Below are positions 35,481-47,169 of a stretch of 64,000 nt of DNA, one piece after another. Where the stretch lies: the NCBI GenBank assembly GCA_021464415.1, contig CM038467.1, positions 32,419,248-32,483,247 of the forward strand, given 5' to 3'. The notes under the pieces were generated by a model, which worked only from the letters and a program-made list of their open reading frames with translations, did not search any database and was not told where the DNA came from. Position 1 is the first letter of the stretch; the number at the start of each line of letters is the position of its first letter. The position numbers and the translations under genes were made by a program. The DNA comes from Lonicera japonica (lineage: Eukaryota > Streptophyta > Magnoliopsida > Dipsacales > Caprifoliaceae).

Positions 35481-36900
35481 TATATACGACGTCCTACTCC
35501 AAGCAAGTACCATTTCCTATAACCCTCGCCTTAACCGGTAAGTTTACAATACATTAATCTTCTACCATTATTACTACGGAAACCTACACCCCACGAATCT
35601 ATATTCACAACACATAAGGGTGTAATCTCTAAGATTTAACACAAATTATAGTCGAATGAATGCATGTGTACAAGTATGCCAAAAATTGGCTATAACTAGT
35701 TTGTTTAGTTGTGGCCTATTGTGCAATTCTCAAGAATAATGATTCATATACATATCAACTTGTATAATGGTGCATCTCTATAGTTTATAACCTATTAACA
35801 ACCTTTAATCATGCACAAATCCCAAATTCCTAATTCCATCATTCATACACCTAGCTAACAAGTGGGTATGATGAGTAAGTGCAAGTTTATGGCCTAGAAC
35901 ATGAGATCAATCACTCATACATGAATTTTTCATGATAAACCAACAATAGCCATCACTAATTAAACTCTAATCCAACCAAACTCATGTTAGAATACAAATA
36001 AGCCTAGGTTTTTTTTTTGGAAAATACCCATTTATGATAGAAATTTCTAAATGAACATATAATAATTTGAAGAACAAGTTTGGTATTAGTGTTCCCACCT
36101 CTATTGGTGATAATCCACAAGATTTGAGTGATGGATGAAGTGTTGATGCCAAATCCCGAAACCCTAACTCGTCCCCCAAGCATCCATGGAGGATGATAGA
36201 TGAGTGGAAATATCTCACTTCTCTCTTTAGAACCCTTTAGAGGTCTCTAATGGTGTATGAATGTGTTATGCTCAAAATTGGGTGGTTTGGGTCAATAAGG
36301 TGTAAGAAAAACGGGTAAAAAGTAGTCAAAATATGCCTGCGCTGATGAGTAAGATCGATCCCACTCCAGGCAAAAAGTGCACTGGTCTAATTTCCAAACA
36401 AAATATGATGATTAAGATCGATCTTACTACGGGTAAAAAGTGTACTGTTAGTAATCTGGTCATAACTCCTTGCTCCGAACTTGGATTTGGATGATCCACA
36501 TATCGACGAAAATATAATTCAAAGATCTACAACTTTTCTCAAGGAAGTTTTCTCAAATTATGGCTAGATCAATCCCAGAAATAAGTAGAAGACCGCCCTT
36601 CTCCATAGTGTTGCCGAACAACCAGATTTTAGCGATTGGCTGACTTCGTGAGCTGATTTGACCAACAAGGAGTATGAATTGGCTTTCGGTCAAAACACAA
36701 AAGTTATAGAATGGTATGAAACCTAGAAGTAAGAAAAAACTGCAGCCAATTTGGATAAAAGATGAGAAAGTTAAGATGCTCCAAAGTTGGCTAAAAACGA
36801 AGAATCTCGTAAGGCCAAAACTCATGATTTAAGAGCCGATACCGATTCGGACCACCTGAATCTCAAATAGATTACTCAAGTGAATTTAAATATGCTAATA
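35481..36900 (-). mobile_element. Ty3/gypsy LTR, reversed, incomplete
   Basis: Read on the minus strand, the order of blocks follows the solo LTR at 57,125-59,299: ACTTTTGTGTTTTGACCGAA, then GCCAATTCATACTCC, TTGTAGATCTTTGAATTA, CAAGTTCGGAGCAAGGAGTT and, further on, GAGGTGGGAA. The family-specific palindrome AAGATCGATC occurs twice at about 36,351-36,424. The 5' end is near 36,900 but not exact, and the 3' end is missing or strongly diverged before 35,481. It is distinct from the LTR at 41,555-44,034 but belongs to the same broad group. Confidence 0.6.
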
Positions 36901-37062
36901 TGACTAGTACAAAGTTTTAGAATGCTACGAGACTCCATAATACATGGTTTCACCTCTCACGGTGTAATGAATGGACAGATGAAGGCAATTACTATGGATG
37001 GAATAGACGGGGTGTTACACATTGTGTCATATGCTGCCAAATTTAAAACAGATTGGTGTGCG

Positions 37063-37735
37063 TGTTCTGGTCACAAAGCTAAGCGCCAATGTTTGAGGCC
37101 TAAGAATATTCCAAAATATTTTAAAGAAGAATAAGGAACCATGCTACGGAAGGTTCTAGAACACACTGAAGTTTCCTAAATAAATGGAGAGGGTGGCGTA
37201 ATCCCTGAAAGCCTCCAAATATCAAGATATTTATATTTAAGATGTACAATTATCTAGAATTGTATGGAACTGTATAGATTTAAAAATATATAGAATATTT
37301 TAGAGCATTGATCCAGACCGTCGATTAGATTAGATATCCACCATCCATTGAGGAAGTAAAAGCCTATAAATAGTTAAGAACTCTTATTTGTAAACCATCG
37401 AAGAGTTGTAAAGCATTCTTATGCATAATAAAAAAGATTTCTTCTCCGACTTGTGTATTTCCTTTCTGTCTTTTTTTAGCTTAAGGCTTACTTAATTACT
37501 CATAGGTCTAACTAAAGTCTAACCTCGTGATAATTTGACACTCGTGTTTATTGAGCAGAACTTAGATGCTGTGACAATTTAAAACTTGTGTTTATTGAGA
37601 TTGAAACTCATGTTTATTAAAAAGAACTTACATGAGATTGAAAAGAGAAAAGAACAAAATATAGAGAGAAGAAAGATGATTAGCTTGGAGAGGAAGAAGA
37701 AAATATTGGTTGAACTAAGTAAAGCACTAAGTTTT
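37063..37735 (+). mobile_element. LTR-X copy 4
   Basis: The copy starts with TGTTCTGGTCAC at 37,063 and follows copy 1 closely through the TATA box (37,365-37,372) and the poly(A) region (about 37,426). It is the first part of the chimeric unit repeated from 11,233-13,845. Confidence 0.7.
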
Positions 37736-38404
37736 TTTATGAAGATTAATATATTTCAGGCAATGAGACCCATACTGCAGGCGGCAGTTGGTACAAAGTT
37801 AGTAGCCGATGCCTTCATTGTTTTGGCGGCGGGGCGAACTTAGGGAAAACTCCACTATTGTGACTACTCGGGAGGCCAATAACTTAGCCAGCAGTGGTTG
37901 CAACCAATGTCGTCATTGTATCGACTGCGGGAAGGAACTAGCGGACTATTGAGGTTGAGACTACTCAGGACCCCTGCGATGACACCAAGATCAACCAGCC
38001 TGAGGACCCTCCAGTTCACAGTGAGATCTAGGAAATCCCAGATGATGGCTCCGAGATCCAAGACACCCCAAATGAAAACAGCCCTTCCGTGCCCGTTTTA
38101 GAGTATTATAATGATATTAGGGCTCTCCTTTAACAATTGATAGTGATATGATGGTTCATGAGTGCTAGTGGAACTATTACATTATGTTATATTAGGTTAT
38201 AATAACAATTATAGTTCTGGTTTATAAATCTTAACGTTAATTTTCTAAGTTTTTAGTTTTTGTACTAAAGTACAAGGTGCATATTACCTGGGAGGATTTT
38301 GTCAGACTAAAATATATCTACCACTTGTAGGATCCTGTATTTATTGTGTTGAGAAAGACTTTTTTTTTATGATCCTTATATTACATTTTCTGATGTATAT
38401 ACAT
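37736..38404 (+). other. internal region of chimeric unit, second copy
   Basis: This is the direct counterpart of 11,906-12,584. The region around 37,800-38,100 is GC-richer and contains the protein-like EDPP and EIPDDG signals seen in copy 1. Pol sequence is missing at the same place in both copies, so the deletion is older than their separation. Confidence 0.5.
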
Positions 38405-38844
38405 ATTTAGATATGAATATTGTACTAAGGTATGAACACGGATATGTTATATTTTTTGTTGGATATTGTAAAGTTTCTTGTTGTAGATTCTCTTTGGATA
38501 TAAAATTTAGTGGCCTTGTCCGTGACAGAATCCGAATATGTGGTGCTCAATAGTTATTGTACACAAACTTTATACATAAAACAACAATTTGAAGACTTTG
38601 GAATAAGTCTAAGCCACTTACAAAGGCTATTAGCTTGATTAAGAACCCTATACAACACTCGCGTACCAATAACATCGAGATAAGACATCACTTTATCCGT
38701 GATCATGTGCAAAAAACCGATGTTAATATTGAATTTATTAGCATTGAATCGCAACTTGCGGACATTTATATAAAACCTCTACCCGATGATCGATTTTGCA
38801 CAATTAGATGTGAACATGGAATTACTAGAGCATGTGATATCTAG
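38405..38844 (+). pseudogene. Ty1/copia RNase H C-terminal remnant (copy 2)
   Basis: The motifs are those of 12,585-13,037: VALSVTESEYV, TLYIKQQFEDFG, then after a frameshift KNPIQHSRTNNIEI, RHHFIRDHVQK, SQLADI and KPLPDDRFC, ending with a TAG at 38,842-38,844. The last 69 codons are open, so this copy is better preserved than copy 1. The reverse transcriptase, integrase and protease parts are absent. The motif set is typical of SIRE/Maximus-type copia Pol. Confidence 0.85.
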
Positions 38845-39554
38845 CTTTGTTCCCAAACGTTCAATACTGAAGATTAATTTTTGCTTAATTTTAAGCATAA
38901 ATTATATACACTTTCAATGCTCATTTTATATATTAAGTGATCCAAACCCTCTTGCATTATGTTTACATGTTATTGTGAAGATTAACAAATGTTTTACAGC
39001 ATTAGCTATCAAAAATCATTGGGCCAAAAGTTGTCAAAAACGGGCAGAAAAGTGTAGTCGACTACACTAAAGAACATGTAGTCGATTACATGGCTGGGTT
39101 GACTTATTGGTTGGATATATGCTGAGGTAACTCACGGGAGTTATCATCTTATACCAAATTTTTCCTCATTCTCTTCATCTCCTACATCACAAAAACTACA
39201 AAATCCTCTCATCCAGAACCTAAAACTCCACAAAAAAAATTGAATATTCCTTAAAATCTTTGCACACAAAGGTTTTTCATCATCCATTCAAACCAAAACC
39301 CATTAAATCTTCTCTAAATCTACCAATCATCCATATATGATCACCTTCTTCACACTACAATACCCTAGACCCAAAATTTGGAAATACACAGATATCCTAA
39401 ATTTCTTCACAAAATCAACAATCTCTACCTTACTAACCTACCTTAACTTATATATCTCATACCTAAAGTACCATATTTTGAATTTTCAACCAAAAATCCT
39501 TTTCTCCACAACATCATAGCCTACATTTCAAGAACACAGATGGCATATACGTGA
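38845..39554 (+). mobile_element. SIRE-like post-pol spacer (copy 2)
   Basis: This matches 13,038-13,800. It includes the palindrome pair GTAGTCGACTAC and GTAGTCGATTAC at about 39,054-39,090. Around 39,540, a deletion of about 30 bp between two GATGGC-like words removed the start region of the following ORF that is visible in copy 1. Confidence 0.6.
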
Positions 39555-40680
39555 ATTGGACTCTACCTCAAAACAGCAAGCACCATCTCTTTCCCTTATT
39601 GCCACTTTAGAGGCACGCCACAACTTCGAATTTATTAATCGGGCTATTGTGGATGGTTAACAATTCAACCAAACTTTACTTTCGAAAAATGGCTTGCATA
39701 TTACTCATGTGTTTCACCAACAAAGAGCCTTGAATTTCTTGTGCATTAAGGAAAACATATATCCTAGATTTATTCGCCTATTTTACACTAGTTTGCATCA
39801 CCTATTGAACAACGATGGTGTGGAAAATACCACTCTCCTAAGATCATATCTCAAAAGGCAAATTAATAACATTTTCCAAGGATGATATCGCTCAAATCTT
39901 TGAGTTTAACCGTCACAACACCACATTTGTTACAGCCGACTATGATGAACTCTTTGGTTAAGCTCGTTATAATACTCTTGGACCATTTTTGAAAAGGTGA
40001 CACCAAAATAGGCGGAGCAATGCCTTTGATAAGATATCATGTTTTATGCTTACTCTCCATGCTTGATTCATTGACTACATTATCATCCATTGTATCAAAC
40101 CGATGATTGGAAGCTACTCCAATGTCACAAATTATGATATCTTCCTTACTTGGGTGATTGCTATCAACCACAAGCTAGATTATGCTATTTTGATATATGG
40201 TAAGTTCATTAACATCATATATCACTCCACTCGTGGACTTGGTTATGGGATGGTTTTCACTCGTCTCTTCAAATACTTTGATACTCCACTTGACGATGAG
40301 AACAATGTGCATGAGCCTACTGAGCATGAAATATATCCGAAAGGACTCTCCATCAAATGCATTAGCACTTGGAGAATGATTGTTAGATCTCAAATTATCC
40401 AAATGATGTGGAAGCTAGTGATGAAGAAGAAAATGCAATGAACCAATCCCATAAGTTTCTCACTCTCCTCGTCAACCAGGAGTTCGTTGCCAAGATCAAC
40501 TTATGGAGGATATAAACAATTTATCCATCCAAGTTGCTAATAGCTGTTAAGAAATGCATCAACGCTTCAACCGCGTCGAGATAGCGTTTTAACACTACTA
40601 TCCGAAATATGTGTTTCTGGGTTGAGCACTATGGGATCAACCTCTACCGCTTTAAGAGTAATCCCTTATTTTTTATGATA
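39555..40680 (+). pseudogene. env-position ORF of SIRE-like copia element (plant-transposon domain type)
   Basis: Frames broken by several shifts together resemble the long ORF after pol in SIRE-type elements, annotated in plants as 'putative plant transposon protein' (PF20167-like). Visible signals are FEFINRAIVDG near 39,630, LHITHVFHQQRALNF near 39,695, NYDIFLTWVIAINHK near 40,130 and YHSTRGLGYGMVFTRL near 40,222. The longest open parts are 63 and 112 codons. The protein's function is not established; no membrane anchor or signal peptide survives here. It lies between the pol remnant and a polypurine tract, as in complete elements. Confidence 0.6.
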
Positions 40681-41046
40681 TTAAAAGGGGAGAGTAGTAA
40701 TGTGTGTGTGGGTAGCTAAGTTTAAGAGTGATAATGGTACACAGTCTTAGGACTTTTGAATCTTTTAACTCTATTGGTTTTTTAAGTTTAAAGCATTTTA
40801 TCACTTTGTGGTTTTAAGTTTTTAAATGACTTGAATGCTTTAATTAAGTCTTAGCTATACTTTGACTCTAATGTTTTTATATTAAAAGTTTGATATTGGT
40901 CATTTTCAGCTAGCATTGCTTATTGATCTCAATTTTCAATATACTTATACATGTATATATTAAGGGAGAGCATGCTTATATCTTGTCTAATTTCATTTTA
41001 AGATTATATCCATTATTGATAACACACACTAACTAATTGTCATTAT
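40681..41046 (+). other. 3' untranslated region of SIRE-like element
   Basis: AT-rich sequence lies between the env-position ORF and the polypurine tract. A purine run, AAAAGGGGAGAG, is at about 40,684-40,695, and a TG-rich patch follows. No coding signal was seen. Confidence 0.5.
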
Positions 41047-41061
41047 AAAAAATGGGGAGAT
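41047..41061 (+). promoter_or_regulatory. polypurine tract
   Basis: AAAAAATGGGGAGAT lies immediately before the TG that opens the LTR. In retrotransposons this tract primes plus-strand DNA synthesis. Its form and place match SIRE-type elements. Confidence 0.6.
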
Positions 41062-41399
41062 TGTAGACCTAAAAGGACATTAATCTTATTTTGATAATAA
41101 CAATAAGTTAATCTTGTGTAATTTAACTTGTTTATTGAAATGAATTTAGCTTTAACTTTGAAACAAGCTTCATTATTTTAACAAGGAATTTCAAGGACCG
41201 AAACCGAAAATTCAAACTGAGATCATCACCCATCCACAAGATCCATAGAATTCTCACGAGAGCTGATATATGCATAATATTGTCATTCATACGCTCATTT
41301 TTGGAGTTTGGCGCGTTTATCTCTCTAAAACTACTCGGTTTACCAACTTATTTCACGATTAGTCTCGTAGCACTTTTGTATTTAACATTGCTTAAAAAG

Positions 41400-41554
41400 G
41401 CACATTTTATGTCTCTTTTGGTGTCTTTAAATCTCAAGAAATATTATATTTACTATAGTAGTGAATTTATCCGTGGGACAACATGCATCTCAAGAAAATG
41501 GATTTATCCATTAGTCAAAAGGCATCTTAAGAAAGTTGATTTATCCATGGGACA
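41400..41554. repeat. 36-bp tandem repeat, interrupted by the solo LTR
   Basis: Units of the type GGCATCTCAAGAAA followed by TGGATTTATCCATGGGACA repeat about three times before the solo LTR and continue at 44,035-44,135 after it. The LTR therefore inserted within the array. Confidence 0.7.
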
Positions 41555-44034
41555 TTTAACACTTTGTGTTTATTTTAATGTTAATTATGTTGTTTTAAGT
41601 GGAGATGGTGTGGAATTTGTATTTTTATATTTTTTTATCCATAATTTGGGAAAAAGTTCCTCCCGCAAATTGTAGATCTTTGAATTACCTTTTCATGAAT
41701 ATAAAGATCATCTCAATCGGAGTCCCCAGTAGGAAGTTATGGCTAAAACAAGAACAGGGCAAAATTTACCCGCAGATCGGTATTGGGATTTTAGCATACC
41801 GGTTCGACGTACAAATTTTGGGAAAAAATTTAGCTGCGGACCGGTATTGAGTATTTGGCATACCAGCCAGGCCTTTGAAAAATGACAAGTTTGTGTCTTC
41901 GGGACCGGTATTGGGAAATTGGCATACCGATCTGCCAAAAAACTGTGCACCGACTTAAAGTCGATTAAGAGGCAAAAATCCCTTATTTTTATCCCAACTT
42001 CAAGACGAACACCCACACACTTCTAAGGGAGGTTCTAGAGGGTTCTAGAGAGAGAAATAAAGAGATTTTTACCCATTTATCCGTCCGAATCGAAGATTCA
42101 AGCTTCAAATCACCCAAATCTCCTTCCTTTGCGTTATTCATCATTTTTTACCTTGTTATTCACCATGGGAGCTCAAGCTTGGCTTAAGGTCATGCGTGCT
42201 GAGGTTTAAGCTTCATGTATTTAAGGGTTTTGTCATATGGGAATGTGGTGACGTGAGAGATTTAGGATTTCATCGAACGTGGATTCGATTATTATCTCTA
42301 ATTCTTCCTTTTACTATTTAACTTGAGGTAGGGGTTTGCATGCCTTTAAATCTGAAAATTTGGCTTCGTTTCATGAATATCTTCATAGATTCATTATATT
42401 TGTCTTATTTATCTAAAGCAGGGCCTATAACATGATGTTTTACGATATATAAAGATCTAAATGTAAGATTTGAGGCAATAGATGCAATATACATTTGATA
42501 TTGTTGTATTATCTAAGCCTATGAAGTATTCCATGGATGCTTAACTATTACAAGTTGATGGAAATTGATTGTTGTTGATTTATACACATCATGGGATACG
42601 GGGTTGGACTTGTTAAAGTGTATATGGCATAAATTACTTCAAATGCTTGTTGAATGGCATAAGTAGATGATTTAAAAATGTGCCATTTACACTTGATATA
42701 ATTTGTTATTTGAATTGTATGAGATATCCCTTAAGTGTATGGATGTTATTTGCGATGAAACTAATTTGTTGATGAATTATACACATAAAGGGATATGAAG
42801 TGAGATATGCTAGAGTGTATATGGCATATATTGTCTTTAGAATACATATAGAGCATGTTGCATGAAACGCATTATCTTGGTGTGAACCTAGGCTCTAGGC
42901 TACGTTGAAGCTTCATTATATATATATATATATCTGTCTGGATGCTACAAGGATTCTTATTTCTTATGGAAACTTATAAAGACTTCATTTCTATCTTGAT
43001 ATTTCCTGGTCGGAGGTGATCGGTTAACGAATTTCTTGATATTGATTGTATCTGGTCATGGATGACCATGATGATGTGAATTGAATATGAATATCTATCT
43101 GAATGGTGCTTGCTAGGATGGAAAATAAGTAGGGCCCAGTGCCTTTGGGTTGAAAATCCCTAAACCCCTAGAGGAGCAATGCTTGGCCACCTATAAGCCA
43201 CTGGTGAGTAGTACAAAAACCTAGGTATTGGCAACGCACCATGGGTTCAAATCTTTTCTATGGAAGGTGGACGGGTTGTTCCACTTCCTGTGTATGATGA
43301 TAATGGTATGACATCTTGAGGCAACGGATTCTTTACTGTAATTTCAGTTCAGGTTCTTGTTGACAAGAGCTATGATTATGTTACGTTCTCTTGGAACGAA
43401 TGGATTCTATAAGACCATCTTGGCTTAGATTCTCACCGGCATGTATCGTCAAGGTTTAGAAATTATTTAACGCAATGGGAGGTAACCTGCATATACATGG
43501 GCATGGGCATGCATTATCATGAATTAGTTGTCTATGACATGTTATAAATAATGATTGAATTGTATTATGAACAAGTTCACTTTGCTTAAGGTGACAAGTT
43601 AATAAATGTTTTCAAAGTTGTACCTTTTACCCCATATTAAGCGAAATGCTCACCCCATTTTTCTAAGACCTTACAGTTATTTAAGAGTCCAAAAGGGGTA
43701 GGGATGCAATCGGACTGGGAACGAGTTAGTAGCTCTGATACGGACTCATGTTTGTTATGTATATGTTCTCATGGGAAGCCACGGCTAGCCCAAAGTATAG
43801 TATATTATCTTGAGCTTACTCAGTTGATTTTGTAAAACAGTTATATGCATGTATGTATGTTTATGTACAGTATTATTATCTTATATCTTGCCGATTGACA
43901 CGTATGATATTATTGTTTAAATTTTCTTGTGTATTTATATATATATACCCATTTTAGTCAATCTAAGATAGGTTAGTGACACTCCAGGCCTTAATTAAGG
44001 GCGTTGTCCCGTCAATTAAGGCGGGGATGTCACA
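41555..44034 (+). mobile_element. Ty3/gypsy solo LTR (2,480 bp)
   Basis: The segment is flanked by GGACA at 41,550-41,554 and 44,035-44,039, a 5-bp target duplication as made by LTR elements. The 3' end, GCGGGGATGTCACA, ends with CA. The 5' end reads TTTAACAC, so the usual TG may have mutated. Internal blocks (TTGTAGATCTTTGAATTACC, AAGATCATCTCAATCGGAG, AGGAAGTTATGGC) match the LTRs at 57,125 and 35,481. Promoter-proximal and R regions were not resolved. No PBS, PPT or coding is present, so it is a solo LTR. Confidence 0.75.
41773..41935. repeat. ACCGGTATTGGG / CATACCGG palindromic words in gypsy LTR
   Basis: GATCGGTATTGGGATTTTAG and GCATACCGGT, GGACCGGTATTGAG and GGCATACC, then GGACCGGTATTGGG and GGCATACCGAT occur in sequence. 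Each pair is roughly self-complementary, giving three successive inverted pairs about 55 bp apart. Confidence 0.75.
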
Positions 44035-44139
44035 GGACAAAAGGCATGTCAAGAAAGTGGATTTGTCCATAGGGCAAAAGGCATCTCAAGAAATATTGTA
44101 TTTAATTCACTAGTGGATTTATCCATAAAAGGCATTGTT

Positions 44140-45480
44140 TATTTTGGGTTCTTAGTGGAGATATTAGAGGTAGAGAACACAACACTTCTATTGATAGTCT
44201 TCATTGTTGTATTGGAAGGGAAATCTTTTTATTACTTCTCATCTCTTAATTTATAGAGAGCATGTAATAGTTTTTAAAAAGAGAAATGGAGTTCACTTCT
44301 ATAAATCTTGTCTCTACATTTATTATAAAGTAAATTTCTTTGCTAAGGCTAAAAAATGAAATTTTCAATGCATTATTTATGTAAGTTCAATTATCATTCC
44401 ATTGTTAGTATTGTTAAATACTTGTTGAATCATTCATCTTCTCTATTTAATCAACCATTCGTAAGCTAGTAAGATAATTTTCATATAATGATTTGACTTT
44501 GTATGACTTGTCTACATAGATCTCAAGCAGTAACGAGGAGATGATACACTTGTGTATTTCTTATTAGCCTATGTATATTCCTTTTATGAATAAGATACTT
44601 CTCATTGTCAAACATGATTAGTCTTTGAATATTCATGGAAACACCATAAATTTGTGATTCTAATCCTTGAATACTTTAATGATATGTTGAGTGCTTTCTA
44701 CACTTTATGTGATTTTAAGACTCGTCATTTTCTTAGTTAAAGTGTTGTCAAAGATGATCTTTTAAGTTTATGTCATAAACAAGTTCACTAATCATTCTAA
44801 GGATTCAATTTGTATTTATCAAAGATGTCTAAATCGGATGATTTAATCTCCACCTAGACCTCTAAATCGGATGATCTATTGAGCTAAACTATTTGTAATT
44901 GGCTTTTTTCATAATCAAGTCAATTGATTAAGGGAAACTAACAACGAGTTCTCAAATGCCTAGTTTGAAATTATGCCTTTTCTTTTGGTATATCTTAAGT
45001 TTGTATCTTGGTTGAACATTATACGGGAATAGGCTACACTTGTTTTTACAAAATAAAAATGAGAGATACACTTGTGTTGAGTTTTGCTTACACCCTTTCT
45101 TTATATGGTATTTATATGAGAATTGGTTGCTTTTGCTCCACACCATTTTGCTTAGAAAAGTGTATGATACTCAACACTTAGGAATTGCATTGAAAACTTC
45201 GAATGAGATTGATTCTACATAACTTTGCAATGCAAATGAATTCTATAATGCCTTAGCCTTTTCTCATCAATTGGTACATCACTTTAATTTTTATTGCAAG
45301 ACTTTAAAATCAACCACTAAAATCAACTAATCAAATTCTCTTAACAAAGCTTTGGACTCGTAATCACCACATCATCTTTCCGAAAATCCTTGTGGTTCGA
45401 CACTTGGACTTACCAAATATTATAACTTGACAACCTACACTTGGGTACCTAAGTGTTGAAGTATTTTTTCCGCATCAAGA
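44140..45480 (+). mobile_element. Athila/Tat-like LTR fragment
   Basis: This is homologous to the reverse complement of 1-700. Shared blocks in order are TTGAGTGCTT/TTCTACAC, CTTTATGTGAT, GGTTGCTTTTGCTCCACACC and the terminal TGTGGTTCGACACTTGGACT. The last motif is the one recognised near the PBS-proximal end of Athila/Tat LTRs. The 5' limit is not clear. It probably inserted into the SIRE-like LTR or was joined to it by deletion. Confidence 0.55.
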
Positions 45481-46534
45481 ACTCTTCAAAAAGCTATCAT
45501 GAATCTAGATGAAAGATTTTTCATTCAAATCAGGAAAATAGGGAAGAAACAAAGAAACTAATCAAGCATTTGAAAAATCGTTAAATCAACAATTGAGTGA
45601 GTGCTTAGATTGAATGCAAAGTTTCTTTATTGATCAATACTTATATCTCAAACATGTTTATGCATCATTCATTGATTTAAAACAATCATTCAAATCAAGT
45701 TTGAAATGAAATTCCTTTGCAAAACAACTTTTTCATAAACCTGTTTTCTAAATAAATCATAACTAATTCATACGGTTATTTTAATATTCAAAACCAATTC
45801 CAACATGCTTAAAAAATATTTAGAACACTTCCTAAGCTTTGGGAACATTTAAGGTTTGGCTTTTCCAAGAATGGCAGAACCATGTAATCAACTACATGGT
45901 TTGTAAGGAGTCAACTACACGGTGACTAGGTGAGTCAACTACTTGGCTAAAAACTAGTCATTAAGAAGTTAATAAATGTCTTGTTTTGACTCATACTATA
46001 TCCTTTGAGGGGCTATTTATTAAAGGTCTTAGAGTGAGTTTCATTAGTTATCTGTAAAACACTTAAGAGTTATTGTATATTGGTGTATATCACCAAAAAA
46101 ATCTTAATCATTCACTTGTGAGAGGTTTTCTCATAGTATAGTAAGAGTGAATCTTGTGAGAGTGTAGTGAGAATAATTTACTGGTATTGAAGTTTGATCT
46201 TCAACCGTAAGAAAATCATTTAGTGGAACTTATCATGGGAAATACTCAGGCACGGACGTATGGTCTAAACAATTGAACCGCGTGAACAAAACGTCTTGGT
46301 TTCTTACGGTTCCATTTTTCTAACTCGATCTCTTTACTTATCACTCTGGTTTATTTTCAAGTTTATATTTCTTGACATATTACCTTGGCATATTATTATA
46401 TATTTATTGATTAAATATTTATCTTAATATTTTTTAATTATACATTTTTTTCAAAAACCCTATTCACCCCCTATAGGTTTATTATCCGACCAAACTAAAG
46501 AAAAAGAATAAAATCGATATAACTAGTTGTCTTT

Positions 46535-46985
46535 ATATTTTTGATAATGTGATACTTTAAAGTTATAATTATTTTATTTCATTATTCATCTTTTGGTTAA
46601 TTTTTTATTTTTATAAGGATTAAAATCTATAGAAAATTTAAATAACCCATACATTAAAATATGTTAGACATTATATAGACTTAAAACAATTTATGAATTT
46701 AACAAAATTTGTAGTTTATAAAAAATCAGTTATATTTTTTAAAATTTGAATTAAATATATACACCCCTTTAATGACAAAAAACAGAGATTGGAAATTGTA
46801 TAGAGAGATGGTATAAATGATCGTAGCAAAGAAAAAGATTAGAGATACAGTGAGCAAAATGCAAAGGAAAGTTTAGAGAGAGAGAGAGGTGCGGCAAAGG
46901 AAAAAGTGAGGTGTAAGGTGGCTCAACCAAATAAAAGACTGACACGGTCCGAGGACACTGAACCAAACCATCGATTTTTAATCCC
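46535..46985. repeat. inverted partner of 20,760-21,197
   Basis: The reverse complement of this segment gives the same series of blocks as 20,760-21,197, including the GA/CT tract (about 46,876-46,888) and GAGGTGTAAGGTGG. It is non-coding. Confidence 0.7.
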
Positions 46986-47169
46986 TTAGTCGATTCTTGG
47001 GTTGTGAAAATAATATTTGGCCAGCGGCAGCTACATACCGCAAATGGAGATTAGTTAAGGTGCTCGAAAGCTGACCCAAACACTCCATTGGTAAACCTCG
47101 AACAAAAAAATATGTTGCAGGAGAGTATAATGAGGAACTGCCATTTGTCAATCTTAATTTAATTTAAAT
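46986..47169. other. short intergenic stretch
   Basis: Nothing was recognised here. Confidence 0.4.

Larger units (their letters stand above)
41062..46492 (+). mobile_element. SIRE-like 3' LTR with nested insertions
   Basis: The LTR opens with TGTAGACCTAAAAGGAC right after the polypurine tract and ends with CCTATTCACCCCC ... TCCGACCA at 46,492, matching the reversed LTR at 26,714. The interval is enlarged by the gypsy solo LTR (41,555-44,034) and an Athila-like segment (about 44,140-45,480). The 3' part (45,481-46,492) contains three variable palindromic words at about 45,888-45,950 and the GGCACGGACGTATGGTCTAA block. The first bases and the end are convincing; assignment of all intervening sequence to the same LTR is inferred. 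Confidence 0.6.

Noticed and set aside
40175..40402. 75-codon minus-strand frame
   Set aside because: Antisense shadow of the env-position ORF remnant.
46769..46966. 65-codon minus-strand frame with Ser/Leu/Pro-rich sequence
   Set aside because: Product of the GA/CT tract in the repeat shared with 20,760-21,197.
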